Translations under genes and position numbers: made by a program
The notes under the pieces: generated by a model
Told to the model about the DNA's origin: nothing
Databases searched by the model: none
The model's input: only the letters and a program-made list of their open reading frames with translations
In this document: one piece after another, positions 1 to 8,968 of the stretch
Layout of the letters: every line of letters starts with the position of its first letter
Numbering within the stretch: the stretch's first letter is position 1
Assembly (NCBI GenBank): GCA_964499015.1
Contig: CAZCJA010000063.1
Coordinates: 1-14,521, forward strand
Length of the DNA: 14,521 nt
Direction of reading: 5' to 3'
From: CAZCJA01 sp964499015
Lineage (GTDB): Bacteria; Elusimicrobiota; Elusimicrobia; F11

Positions 1-1
1 C

Positions 2-1447
2 GCCCCAGATGGTGCGCATCATCGACGGCCATGGTTTGCGGATGACCAGGAATCCGCCGCCCTCTTTGCCGACCGGGTCGCCGTTCTTGTCGACGATATC
101 GGCGACAATACCGGGGAGCGGTTTGGTCGCGGAGCCCGGTTTGGTGGGCGTTGCGCCGGGAAGAGGCGAAATTAAGATCGCTCCGGTCTCGGTCTGCCAC
201 CAGGTGTCCACGATCGGGCATTTCTTACGCCCTATATTTGTGTGGTACCAAATCCACGCTTCGGGATTGATCGGTTCGCCGACAGACCCGAGCAAGCGCA
301 GGCTCGAAAGATCGTGTTTCTTCGGCCACTGTTCGCCCCATTTCATGAACGCGCGGATCGCGGTGGGAGCGGTGTAGAAAATATTCACGCGGTGTTTCGC
401 GATCATCTGCCAGAACCGGTCGGGCCCCGGATGATTGGGCGCGCCTTCGTACATGACCACGGTTGCGCCGTTGGCCAGCGGGCCATAGACGATGTAGGTG
501 TGGCCGGTGACCCAGCCGATGTCGGCGGTGCACCAATAGGTGTCCTCGTCTTTCAAATCGAAAACGTGTTTGGTGGTGTACGTCGCGCCCAGCAGGTAGC
601 CGCCCGTCGAGTGGACGATGCCTTTCGGTTTGCCGGTGGTGCCGGAGGTGTAGAGAATATAAAGAGGATGTTCCGAGTCGAGCGGCTCCGCCGGGCAGTC
701 GGGCGAGGCGTTTTCCATCACCTCATGCCACCAGTAGTCGCGGCCCGTCTGCATATGGATCACGTGTTTGGAGCGCTGGTAAACAATCACGCTTTCGATG
801 GTCGGGCACTCTTTGAGCGCGTCGTCCACCGCCTGCTTCAAATTCACCACCACACCGCGGCGGAAACCGCCGTCGGCGGTGATGACCATTTTGGCCTGGG
901 CGTCGTTGATGCGTCCGACGAGGGACGCGGCGCTGAAACCGCCGAACACCACCGAGTGGGTCGCGCCGATGCGCGCGCAGGCCAGAAGCGCAATCGCCAG
1001 CTCCGGCACCATCGGCATGTACACGCAGACGCGGTCGCCTTTTTTCAGGCCGCGTTCTTTGAGCACGTTGGCAAATTTGCAGACCTCAACATGCAGCTGG
1101 TCGTAAGTGAGCGTGCGCACGTCGCCCGGCTCGCCTTCCCAAATGATCGCGGCCTTGTTTTTGCGGTGGGTTAAGAGGTGGCGGTCGACACAATTATAGG
1201 AGGCGTTGATTTTTCCACCCAGGAACCACTTGGAAAACGGCGGTTTCCATTCGAGGATTTTCTTAAAGGGTTTGTGCCAGGTGAGCAGGGCTTTGGCTTG
1301 GTCGGCCCAGAATTTCTCCGGATTCTTCAAGGAGGCCTTATACAGCCGCTCGTAGTCGGGCAGGCTTTTGATGTGCGCGCGTTGGGCGAAATCCGGAGAC
1401 GGACGAAACAGCCGGCTCTCTTTTAATATTGATGTGATCTCGTGCAT
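2..1447 (-). CDS. acs: Acetyl-CoA synthetase (AMP-forming), C-terminus cut by window edge
   Basis: Activates acetate with ATP and CoA to acetyl-CoA through an acetyl-AMP intermediate, in the cytoplasm. The 482 codons present read without interruption. The N-terminal ACAS-type region covers about residues 1-60. The adenylate-forming P-loop YTSGTTGKPKG is at residues 266-276, the WVTGH segment at 312-316, and DTWWQTETG at 414-422, whose tryptophan closes the small acetate pocket in characterised Acs enzymes. Family members are about 630-660 residues, so roughly 150-170 residues are missing beyond the edge, including the mobile C-terminal domain with the acetylatable catalytic lysine. The ATG at 1447 is chosen because the N-terminal sequence matches the family and no in-frame start lies upstream. 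It has no convincing Shine-Dalgarno sequence: a perfect AAGGAGG lies about 30 nt upstream, inside the terminator stem of the preceding gene. Propionyl-CoA synthetase is a less likely alternative. Confidence 0.96.
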   Translation of the reverse strand, partial: MHEITSILKESRLFRPSPDFAQRAHIKSLPDYERLYKASLKNPEKFWADQAKALLTWHKPFKKILEWKPPFSKWFLGGKINASYNCVDRHLLTHRKNKAAIIWEGEPGDVRTLTYDQLHVEVCKFANVLKERGLKKGDRVCVYMPMVPELAIALLACARIGATHSVVFGGFSAASLVGRINDAQAKMVITADGGFRRGVVVNLKQAVDDALKECPTIESVIVYQRSKHVIHMQTGRDYWWHEVMENASPDCPAEPLDSEHPLYILYTSGTTGKPKGIVHSTGGYLLGATYTTKHVFDLKDEDTYWCTADIGWVTGHTYIVYGPLANGATVVMYEGAPNHPGPDRFWQMIAKHRVNIFYTAPTAIRAFMKWGEQWPKKHDLSSLRLLGSVGEPINPEAWIWYHTNIGRKKCPIVDTWWQTETGAILISPLPGATPTKPGSATKPLPGIVADIVDKNGDPVGKEGGGFLVIRKPWPSMMRTIWG

Positions 1448-1462
1448 GGCGCGAAATTTAGC

Positions 1463-1505
1463 AAAAAAATACCCCCCTCCTTCGACACATCGGAAAGAGG
1501 GGGGT
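1463..1505 (-). terminator. Rho-independent terminator after the 131-residue hypothetical gene
   Basis: A perfect 9-bp inverted repeat, ACCCCCCTC (1471-1479) and GAGGGGGGT (1497-1505), encloses a 17-nt loop. Read on the minus strand it is followed by A and then seven T residues (1469-1463). There is no T-run on the plus side, so it acts on the minus strand. It lies between the hypothetical gene (stop at 1527) and the acs start (1447), within what would be the acs 5' leader if the two were co-transcribed. Confidence 0.85.
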
Positions 1506-1526
1506 AAGGGGAGGGTTAAAAACCGG

Positions 1527-1922
1527 TCAGGATATCCAGCTCAGGCCCAACTGCAGAACCGAAGCGAGCCCAAAAACGCCGAGGGCCGTGAACACGGCCA
1601 AGAGCGCCGCCGTGCCGACGGTTTCCCACATGCGGCTGCGCGGTTTCTGCGCGTTAAGTTCTTGGACCGTCGGAAAATGGGGCAGGTCTTGCGGGATCAG
1701 GGCCTGCAAAGAATCGACCGGCATGCCCGGGCCTTCGTTTCTATTGCCGTCGTACTGCGCAAGATGCTCCAGCGCCTGAAAACGCTCCCGGATCTTGGTT
1801 TCGACCACCATCAGGTCCATCGCGAGGGCCCCGTTTTCTTTGAGCAATTTATGCTCAATCACCTCGAGTTCTCGCATCAAATCTTCATATCCGTTCCGGG
1901 TTGAGCGTCTTAATTGGTACAT
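1527..1922 (-). CDS. Hypothetical tail-anchored protein with coiled coil
   Basis: I do not recognise this 131-residue protein. Residues 11-57 are charged, with heptad-like spacing of leucine, isoleucine and methionine, and probably form a coiled coil. Residues 58-100 are a proline- and glycine-containing linker. Residues 103-128 are strongly hydrophobic and form one likely membrane helix almost at the C-terminus, so the N-terminal part would face the cytoplasm. There is no signal peptide. The ATG at 1922 has a good ribosome site (AAAGGAG, 5-6 nt upstream), and the gene has its own intrinsic terminator, both signs of a real gene. It is divergent from the ATP synthase operon and shares its upstream region. 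No function can be assigned from the sequence. Confidence 0.75.
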   Translation of the reverse strand: MYQLRRSTRNGYEDLMRELEVIEHKLLKENGALAMDLMVVETKIRERFQALEHLAQYDGNRNEGPGMPVDSLQALIPQDLPHFPTVQELNAQKPRSRMWETVGTAALLAVFTALGVFGLASVLQLGLSWIS

Positions 1923-2021
1923 GGCCGTCTCCTTTGTGAGATGCCTTCTGGGTCCTTCTCAGCGTACCCGCCGCCCAAGGCGTTCCTGTGACAAGACGGG
2001 GAAAAAGAGAAGAAAGGGGGT

Positions 2022-2049
2022 TTGTTTTTCCTTTCCTTTTGTTTACAAT
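2022..2049 (+). promoter_or_regulatory. Candidate sigma70-type promoter of the atp operon
   Basis: TTGTTT (2022-2027), a 16-bp spacer and TACAAT (2044-2049, one mismatch to TATAAT) would start transcription near 2056. It lies directly downstream of a purine-rich then pyrimidine-rich stretch (about 1995-2040). If correct, the first gene's TTG start at 2060 would have almost no leader. The -35 box is mediocre, so this is a tentative call. Confidence 0.4.
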
Positions 2050-2059
2050 CGCACCTCGT

Positions 2060-2275
2060 TTGACCGACTTAAAACCACCCCAAAAAGAAAGTGCATGGGC
2101 GCTTGCGTCCGAAGGAACACAGCTGGCAGTTACGCTGCTTTTGTTCTTCTATTTGGGGTATAAGTTGGACGAGTGGAAAGGCACGCAGCCGTGGTTTACG
2201 TTGGGCGGCGCCGTCGTGGGTATGACCGTCGGCCTGTACAACTTCCTCAGGCGATTCCTGACAAAAAAACAATGA
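2060..2275 (+). CDS. atpZ: AtpZ/AtpI-type small membrane protein of ATP synthase operon
   Basis: A small two-helix membrane protein of the AtpZ family (F0F1-ATPase gene 1 type), found at the head of many atp operons. Family members have been linked to c-ring assembly or Mg2+/Ca2+ transport. From the TTG at 2060 it is 71 residues, with helix 1 at about residues 20-34, the family-like GYKLDEWKG segment at 33-41 and helix 2 at about 44-64. The same frame stays open upstream to a GTG at 1988. However, codons 1988-2059 use AGA, AGG, GGG and CGG, unlike neighbouring genes, and encode low-complexity sequence, so I prefer the short form, which matches the usual family length. Neither start has a strong ribosome site, so the start is uncertain. 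The stop overlaps the next start as ATGA. Confidence 0.8.
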   Translation: MTDLKPPQKESAWALASEGTQLAVTLLLFFYLGYKLDEWKGTQPWFTLGGAVVGMTVGLYNFLRRFLTKKQ

Positions 2276-2544
2276 CCAACATGGGGCTCAGCATTACCGT
2301 CGGCGTGGGACTCGCCTTTGTGCAGTCGACGCTCTCGGTGATCGCAATGCGCTGGGCCTTCTCCCGCAAATCCTTTTATTGGGTGTGGGGAGGCGGCATG
2401 CTCGCCCGGTTCGTCATTTTCGCGATCACCGCATTTGTCGTGCACCGTTTCACCGAATTGAATTTGGCGGCCACGCTGATTTCCCTGGCACTGGCCACGA
2501 CCTTGTTTCTGGCGCTTGAGGCGTCATTTTTCGTCAAAAAATAA
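2272..2544 (+). CDS. AtpI-like three-helix membrane protein of ATP synthase operon
   Basis: A 90-residue hydrophobic protein with three predicted membrane helices at about residues 5-27, 36-57 and 64-85, ending in KK. Its position between atpZ and atpB, its size and its helix pattern fit the ATP synthase subunit I family, which assists assembly of the c-ring in the membrane. The match is by position and topology; I see no diagnostic motif. The start ATG at 2272 overlaps the atpZ stop (ATGA), implying translational coupling; an ATG at 2281 is the alternative start. The stop is 3 bases before atpB. Confidence 0.65.
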   Translation: MTNMGLSITVGVGLAFVQSTLSVIAMRWAFSRKSFYWVWGGGMLARFVIFAITAFVVHRFTELNLAATLISLALATTLFLALEASFFVKK

Positions 2545-2547
2545 AAA

Positions 2548-3294
2548 ATGGATTTTCTTCACGTTCTTGAACATCACTTGCTCGACCAGCCGATCCATCC
2601 GGGTTTTATGCTCGGCGGGCTCGCGCTGCCGATTACCAAGCACGCGGTCCTGCTCTGGATCGCCTCCGGCGCGCTCATCGTAACCATGGGCTTGCTGGCC
2701 CGCCGCTGGCCGGTGGTACCGACGGGCGGCCGCAACATGCTGGAAACGTTTGTTGTGTTCGTCCGCGACGACATTGTCTTGCCCAACACCGGCGACGAAG
2801 GCCGGAAATACCTTCCTTACTTCCTGACGCTCTTCTTCTTTATTCTCGTTGTGAACCTGCTCGGCATGATCCCCGGTTCGGGGTCGGCCACCGGCAACAT
2901 CGCGGTCACGGCCGCGCTCGCCATCTGCACGTTTTTCCTCGTGCACATCGCGGGCATTCGCGAACACGGCTTGGTTCAGCACTTTAAAAACTTTATTCCG
3001 CACGGCTTGCCGGTCTGGCTCGTGCCCCTCATGCTGCCGCTGGAACTGATCGGCCTGGTCACCAAGTGCTTCGCCTTGACCATTCGTCTTTTTGCCAATA
3101 TGATCGCCGGCCACATCGTACTATTGGCGTTCTTGAGCCTGAGCTTCCTGCTCGGTTCGGCGCTGGTGAACGTCGGGTCCATCCCGATTGCGGTGGGGCT
3201 CAGCATTCTTGAAACCTTCGTCTGTTTTCTTCAGGCGTACATCTTCACTTTTCTCACAGCCATTTTTGTGGGCGCGTCGCTGCACCCGCACTGA
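2548..3294 (+). CDS. atpB: F0F1 ATP synthase subunit a
   Basis: The stator channel subunit that provides the half-channels for ion passage to the c-ring. It is 248 residues with five or more membrane helices. The essential arginine is R180, in the segment CFALTIRLFANMIAGH (residues 174-189), which corresponds to the family signature around E. coli Arg210. Conserved N and P residues around VVNLLGMIPG (101-110), and the C-terminal QAYIFTFLTAIFVG helix, also match. The start lies 3 nt after the previous stop, with no Shine-Dalgarno visible, so translation is probably coupled. A canonical length and intact key residues indicate a working subunit. Confidence 0.97.
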   Translation: MDFLHVLEHHLLDQPIHPGFMLGGLALPITKHAVLLWIASGALIVTMGLLARRWPVVPTGGRNMLETFVVFVRDDIVLPNTGDEGRKYLPYFLTLFFFILVVNLLGMIPGSGSATGNIAVTAALAICTFFLVHIAGIREHGLVQHFKNFIPHGLPVWLVPLMLPLELIGLVTKCFALTIRLFANMIAGHIVLLAFLSLSFLLGSALVNVGSIPIAVGLSILETFVCFLQAYIFTFLTAIFVGASLHPH

Positions 3295-3328
3295 GTCTTA
3301 AATAAATTAATTAATAGGAGTCACTGTC

Positions 3329-3628
3329 ATGACAAATCAATTGTTGTTCTTGGGCTTGGGCTACATTGCCGCCGGTTTTGGCGCGGGCATCTGCTTGATC
3401 GCCGCCGCGTTCGGTATTGCTCGTTTGGCCAGCGCCGCACTCGAAGGCACCGCTCGCCAGCCTGAAGCCGCCGGCGACTTGCGCACCTCGATGATCATCC
3501 CGGCCGCTCTCATTGAAGGCTTGGGTTTGTTCGCGCTCGTTATTTGCTTGCTGCTCGCGCTCAAAGCCGGACCGGACTATTCAGCCGCCGCTCACGCTGA
3601 CGCCCCGGCCGCTGCTGCCGCTCACTAA
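3329..3628 (+). CDS. atpE: F0F1 ATP synthase subunit c (proteolipid)
   Basis: Forms the rotating c-ring. It is 99 residues: helix 1 at about 6-36, the polar loop with the invariant ARQPE (42-46), and helix 2 at about 53-78 carrying the ion-binding glutamate E63. The residue after E63 is glycine rather than serine or threonine, and the position equivalent to the sodium-binding glutamine of helix 1 is I30, so proton coupling is expected. Residues 80-99 form an unusual alanine- and histidine-rich tail beyond the normal end of helix 2. A good ribosome site, AGGAGT, lies about 8 nt before the ATG. The AT-rich spacer after atpB (3295-3328) has no terminator. Confidence 0.96.
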   Translation: MTNQLLFLGLGYIAAGFGAGICLIAAAFGIARLASAALEGTARQPEAAGDLRTSMIIPAALIEGLGLFALVICLLLALKAGPDYSAAAHADAPAAAAAH

Positions 3629-3661
3629 ATTAAAAACGATTAACCAAAAGAGGTAGGTCCC

Positions 3662-4159
3662 GTGGATAAAATTCTTCAGCCGGATTTCGGCCTAATGTTC
3701 TGGACGGTGGCGACGTTCTTGCTGCTCGTCCTTGTTTTGAAAAAGGCCGCGTGGAAGCCCATCATTGACGGGCTCAACCAGCGCGAAGGAAAAATCCGCG
3801 GCGACTTGGACCGCGCCGAGGCCGCTCAGAAAGAGGCCGAAGCGCTGCGCGCGAAATACGAAACTCAGCTGGCCGACGCCCAGCGGACCATCCAAGAGAT
3901 GGTCGCGCAGGCCAAGGCCGACACTGATCGCACCCGCGTCCAGTTAACGGCCGCCGCCAAAGCCGAAGCGGACAAGATCCTCGAGAAAGGCCGCAAGGAC
4001 CTCTCGCAGGAAACCGACCGCTTGAAAGAAGAGCTGCGCAAAGAAGTCGCGGACTTGTCGTTCGCGATGGCGGAAAAAGTCCTTCAGCGCTCGGTGGACA
4101 ACAAAGTCCGCGAGAGCGTCTTGGACGATTCGATCGGCAAGATCAAGGCGGCGCGATGA
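3662..4159 (+). CDS. atpF: F0F1 ATP synthase subunit b
   Basis: Peripheral stalk subunit that links the membrane part to F1. It is 165 residues: a single N-terminal membrane helix (about residues 10-28), then a long charged helical region (about 40-150) with the glutamate-, lysine- and alanine-rich composition of the b dimer coiled coil. It starts at GTG 3662 with an AGAGG ribosome site a few bases upstream. Length and context are typical. Only one b-type gene is present, so a homodimer is expected. The stop overlaps the atpH start as ATGA. Confidence 0.95.
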   Translation: MDKILQPDFGLMFWTVATFLLLVLVLKKAAWKPIIDGLNQREGKIRGDLDRAEAAQKEAEALRAKYETQLADAQRTIQEMVAQAKADTDRTRVQLTAAAKAEADKILEKGRKDLSQETDRLKEELRKEVADLSFAMAEKVLQRSVDNKVRESVLDDSIGKIKAAR

Positions 4160-4692
4160 GAAACATCACGGTCGCCAAGCGCTACGCCCGCGCGCTCTAC
4201 GAGCTGGCGCAGGAAAGCCGCACGCTGGACGATGTTCAGCGCGGCATGGACAACGTGGTGACGACGCTTAAAGCCACGCCCGCGTTCGCCAAGGCCTTGG
4301 TCAACCCGCTGATCAAACCGGCGGAAAAAGCGGAGCTGGTGAAAACGATCACCTCGAACAAGCTCATTCTTAAATGCGTCGAGCTGCTCGCTCAGCGCAA
4401 GCGCTTGGACTTGTTCGCGGACATCGCCGCGCAGCTCACGCAGCTCTCCGACGCCTCGCTGGGCATTCACCGCGTGCTGGTGAAATCCGCGACGACGCTC
4501 ACCGAGCCGCAGATGCGCGAGATCGAAAAAAACTTGGCCTCCGTTCTCGGCGGCAAAGTGATGGGAAAATTTGAGATGGCCGCGGACTTGCTCGGCGGCT
4601 TGTGGGTCAAATCCGGCGACAAGGTTTTGGACTTAAGCGTCCGCGGCCGCTTCGACGACATGCGCCAGCAGCTCGCGCACAGTGCTAACTAA
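4156..4692 (+). CDS. atpH: F0F1 ATP synthase subunit delta
   Basis: Joins the peripheral stalk to the top of F1 (OSCP-like). It is 178 residues with the family N-terminal pattern VAKRYARALYELA (6-18) and the C-terminal GGLWVKSGDKVLDLSVRGR region (146-164), which matches the conserved GGxxxxxGxxxxDxSxxxxL block. It starts at the ATG that overlaps the atpF stop (ATGA), so the two are probably translated in a coupled way. Confidence 0.95.
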   Translation: MRNITVAKRYARALYELAQESRTLDDVQRGMDNVVTTLKATPAFAKALVNPLIKPAEKAELVKTITSNKLILKCVELLAQRKRLDLFADIAAQLTQLSDASLGIHRVLVKSATTLTEPQMREIEKNLASVLGGKVMGKFEMAADLLGGLWVKSGDKVLDLSVRGRFDDMRQQLAHSAN

Positions 4693-4706
4693 CAAAAGGA
4701 ATTTGT

Positions 4707-6204
<1,498 letters not shown>

Positions 6205-6233
<29 letters not shown>

Positions 6234-7080
6234 AGTAAAGTCGGTCAAATCGACGCAGCAAATTACCAAGGCGATGAAATTGGTCGCCGCCGCACGCCTG
6301 AACAAAGCGCAGGAGCGCATCGTCGCGGCGCGCCCGTTCGCCAACAAGCTCGACCATTTGCTGCGCGAACTGGCGTATTTGACCAACACCGCGGGCGTCG
6401 ACCAGTTTGAGCTGCACCATCCGTTTTTTCAGAAGCGCACCACGGGCAAATGGGCGGTGTTTCTCGTCACCGCGGACCGCGGGCTCTGCGGCGGTTTCAA
6501 CGCCAACTTGATCCGCAAGACGCTTCACTTTTTGAAAGATCACGAAGACAAGGAAATCCGGCTCTCAATCGTGGGGCGCAAAGGCCGCGATTTTTTCCGG
6601 CGCTTCAACCGCAAGATCGAAAAAGAATACATCGGCATTTTCCAGGCGCTCGGCTACAAGCAGGCGGAGCTGATCGGCCAGGACGTGATCGACGCCTTCA
6701 TGAACCCGGACATCGAAAAGGTGTTCGTGATCTACAACGAATTTAAATCGCGCCTGCAGCAGAAGTTGACGGTGCAGGAGCTTTTGCCCATCGGCGACTT
6801 CGAGGACGTGAAGCCCGAACAGGATTTCCTGTATGAGCCGGGCAAGAAAATTATCCTGGAACAGCTTTTGCCGCGCTACATCAAGGCCCAGGTTTACCGG
6901 ATCCTGTTGGAATCGCAGGCGGCGGAACTGGCGGCCCGCATGTCGGCCATGGAATCGGCCACCAACAACGCGCGCGACCTGATTTACTCGCTGACGCTGA
7001 CGATGAACAAAGTTCGTCAGGCGGCGATCACCAAAGAAATTTCAGAAATTGTCGGCGGCGCAGAAGCGCTGCAGAATTAA
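6205..7080 (+). CDS. atpG: F0F1 ATP synthase subunit gamma
   Basis: Central rotor shaft of F1. It is 291 residues. The N-terminal helix starts MASLRELRRKVKSVKSTQQITKAMK, the classic gamma start, so the GTG at 6205 is right even though it lies 29 nt inside atpA. A CAGGAG ribosome site lies within the atpA coding sequence 9-14 nt upstream. The conserved DRGLCGGFNANL is at residues 91-102, and the C-terminal helix with ARMSAMESATNNA and a closing EISEIVGGAEAL is intact. About 12 nt separate it from atpD. Confidence 0.97.
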
Positions 7081-7092
7081 TCGGAGAAAGAA

Positions 7093-8528
7093 ATGAGCAA
7101 TACAGGCAAAGTCGTTCAAGTTATCGGTCCCGTTCTGGACGTGGAATTTCCGGAAGGAAAACTTCCGGCCATCACCAACGCGCTCAAAATTCAGGGCNNN
7201 NNNNNNNGGGCGGCGCCAAAACAAAAGTCAATTTAACCGTGGAAGTCGCCTCACACTTGGGCGACAACACGATCCGCGCGATCGCGCTGGGGCCCACCGA
7301 GGGCTTAAGCCGCGGCATGGTCGCCACCGACACCGGCGCGCCGATCACGGTGCCCGTCGGTAAAGCGTGCCTCGGCCGTTTGCTCGACGTTCTGGGCGAA
7401 CCCAAAGACAACCGCGGCGACGTGAAAGCCACCACGCACCTGCCCATTCACCGCGCGCCGCCGCCGTTCACCGACCAGGTGTCGACGCCGCAGGTGTTCG
7501 AAACCGGCATTAAAGTCGTCGATCTTCTGGAACCGTACGCGAAGGGCGGAAAAATCGGTCTCTTCGGCGGCGCGGGCGTCGGCAAGACCGTCATCATCAT
7601 GGAACTCATCAACAACGTCGCGAAGCAGCACGGCGGCGTGTCCGTTTTCGGCGGCGTCGGCGAACGCACCCGCGAAGGCAACGATTTGTGGAACGAAATG
7701 CAGGAAGCGAAGCTCGCCGACGGCAACTCGGTGTTGTCCAAGACGGTCCTCGTCTACGGACAGATGAACGAGCCGCCGGGATCGCGCGCGCGAGTGGGCT
7801 TAACCGCTCTCACGCAGGCTGAATATTTCCGCGACCAGGAAAACCAGGACGTCCTGCTCTTTATCGATAACGTGTTCCGCTTTGTTCTCGCGGGCGCCGA
7901 AGTGTCGGCGCTCTTGGGACGCATGCCGTCCGCCGTCGGTTATCAGCCGACCTTGGGCAACGAAGTGGGCGGTCTGCAAGAACGCATCACCTCGACCAAG
8001 AACGGATCGATCACCTCCGTGCAGGCCGTTTACGTGCCCGCCGACGACTTGACCGACCCGGGCGTCGCCACGACCTTCTCGCATTTGGATGCGACCACCG
8101 TTCTTTCGCGCCAGATCGCCGAACTCGGCATTTATCCGGCGGTCGACCCGCTCGAATCCACCTCGCGCATTTTGGACCCGCGCATCGTCGGCGAGGAGCA
8201 CTACAACGTGGCCCGCCAGGTTCAGCAGATCTTGAACCGCTACAAAGAACTCCAAGACATCATCGCCATTCTCGGTATGGACGAACTCGCCGAAGACGAT
8301 AAGATCTTGGTCGGCCGCGCGCGCCGCATTCAGAAATTCTTGTCGCAGCCGTTCTTCGTGGCCACGCAGTTCACCGGCTTCGAAGGCCGCTACGTGAAAT
8401 TGCAAGACACGATCCGCGCGTTTAAAGAATTGTGCGAAGGCAAATGGGACCATCTTCCGGAAGCCGCCTTCCACATGGTCGGTACCATCGAAGAAGCCGA
8501 AGAGAAAGCGAAGAAACTCAACGCCTAA
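7093..8528 (+). CDS. atpD: F0F1 ATP synthase subunit beta, interrupted by an assembly gap
   Basis: Catalytic subunit that makes and hydrolyses ATP. The first 35 residues (MSNTGKVVQVIGPVLDVEF onward) are in frame from ATG 7093 (GGAGAAAG ribosome site upstream). Ten N follow at 7198-7207, and the remainder resumes at GGAKTKVNLTVEVASHLG in a different frame relative to a 10-base gap. The gap is therefore almost certainly a placeholder and not a real frameshift. Downstream are Walker A GGAGVGKT, GERTREGND, the Walker B/DELSEED-region pattern (here GMDELAEDD) and a normal C-terminus (EEAEEKAKKL). The segment VLAGAEVSALLG has V and A where T and S/T are more usual. The stop overlaps the atpC start as TAATG. 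Confidence 0.96.
7198..7207. other. Assembly gap of ten N inside atpD
   Basis: Ten unknown bases. The reading frames on each side agree only if the true missing length leaves remainder 2 when divided by 3, so 10 is not the real length. By comparison with the usual beta N-terminal barrel, only a few residues, or none beyond partial codons, should be missing. Confidence 0.95.
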
Positions 8529-8968
8529 TGCCGATCCACGTCGATCTCATCACGCCGGAGCGCCAGGTGTTCAGCGACGATGTTGATTACATCGCCGCGC
8601 CCACGCTCGACGGCCAGATCGGGATCCTGCCCCACCACGCGCCGCTTCTGACCCAGCTGGGGCTGGGGGAGCTGCGGCTGAAAAAAGGCGGGGCTGTTTC
8701 TCATGTCGCCATCACCGGCGGATTTTTGGAAGTGCAGAAAGGCAGCAAGGTTTCCATTTTTGCCGAAACCGCCGAGCTCGCCGAAGAGATTGATTTGGAA
8801 CGCGCGCGTCTGGCGGTGGAGCGGGCGAAAACCGTTCTCAAAGCCGAAGAACAGACGGAAAAAATCGATTTTGCCGCCGCCGAAGCTTCGCTCGCCCGCG
8901 CCATTTTGCGCATGAAGATCGCCGAAAACCGCCGCAAGGCGCCGACCCCGCCGCACGGAGTGAATTAA
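8528..8968 (+). CDS. atpC: F0F1 ATP synthase subunit epsilon
   Basis: Sits at the foot of the rotor and can inhibit ATP hydrolysis. It is 146 residues: an N-terminal beta domain (about 1-85) with PIHVDLITPERQVFSDD and the conserved GQIGILPHHAPLLTQL (31-46), then a full two-helix C-terminal domain (about 90-137) ending in a proline-rich tail. The ATG shares one base with the atpD stop (TAATG). The presence of the helical C-terminal domain means an inhibitory, extended conformation is possible. Confidence 0.96.
   Translation: MPIHVDLITPERQVFSDDVDYIAAPTLDGQIGILPHHAPLLTQLGLGELRLKKGGAVSHVAITGGFLEVQKGSKVSIFAETAELAEEIDLERARLAVERAKTVLKAEEQTEKIDFAAAEASLARAILRMKIAENRRKAPTPPHGVN

Noticed and set aside
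242..1174. 310-codon open frame on the plus strand opposite acs
   Set aside because: The minus-strand frame is a clear acetyl-CoA synthetase; the plus frame gives arginine-, histidine- and glycine-rich sequence typical of a shadow in GC-rich DNA.
1961..1994. Minus-strand promoter for the 131-residue gene (TTGTCA with TACGCT)
   Set aside because: The spacing is 22 bp and the -10 box is poor, so it is not supportable.
7198..7207. True frameshift or split atpD gene
   Set aside because: The frame change coincides exactly with the N run, so it is best explained by an unsized assembly gap.
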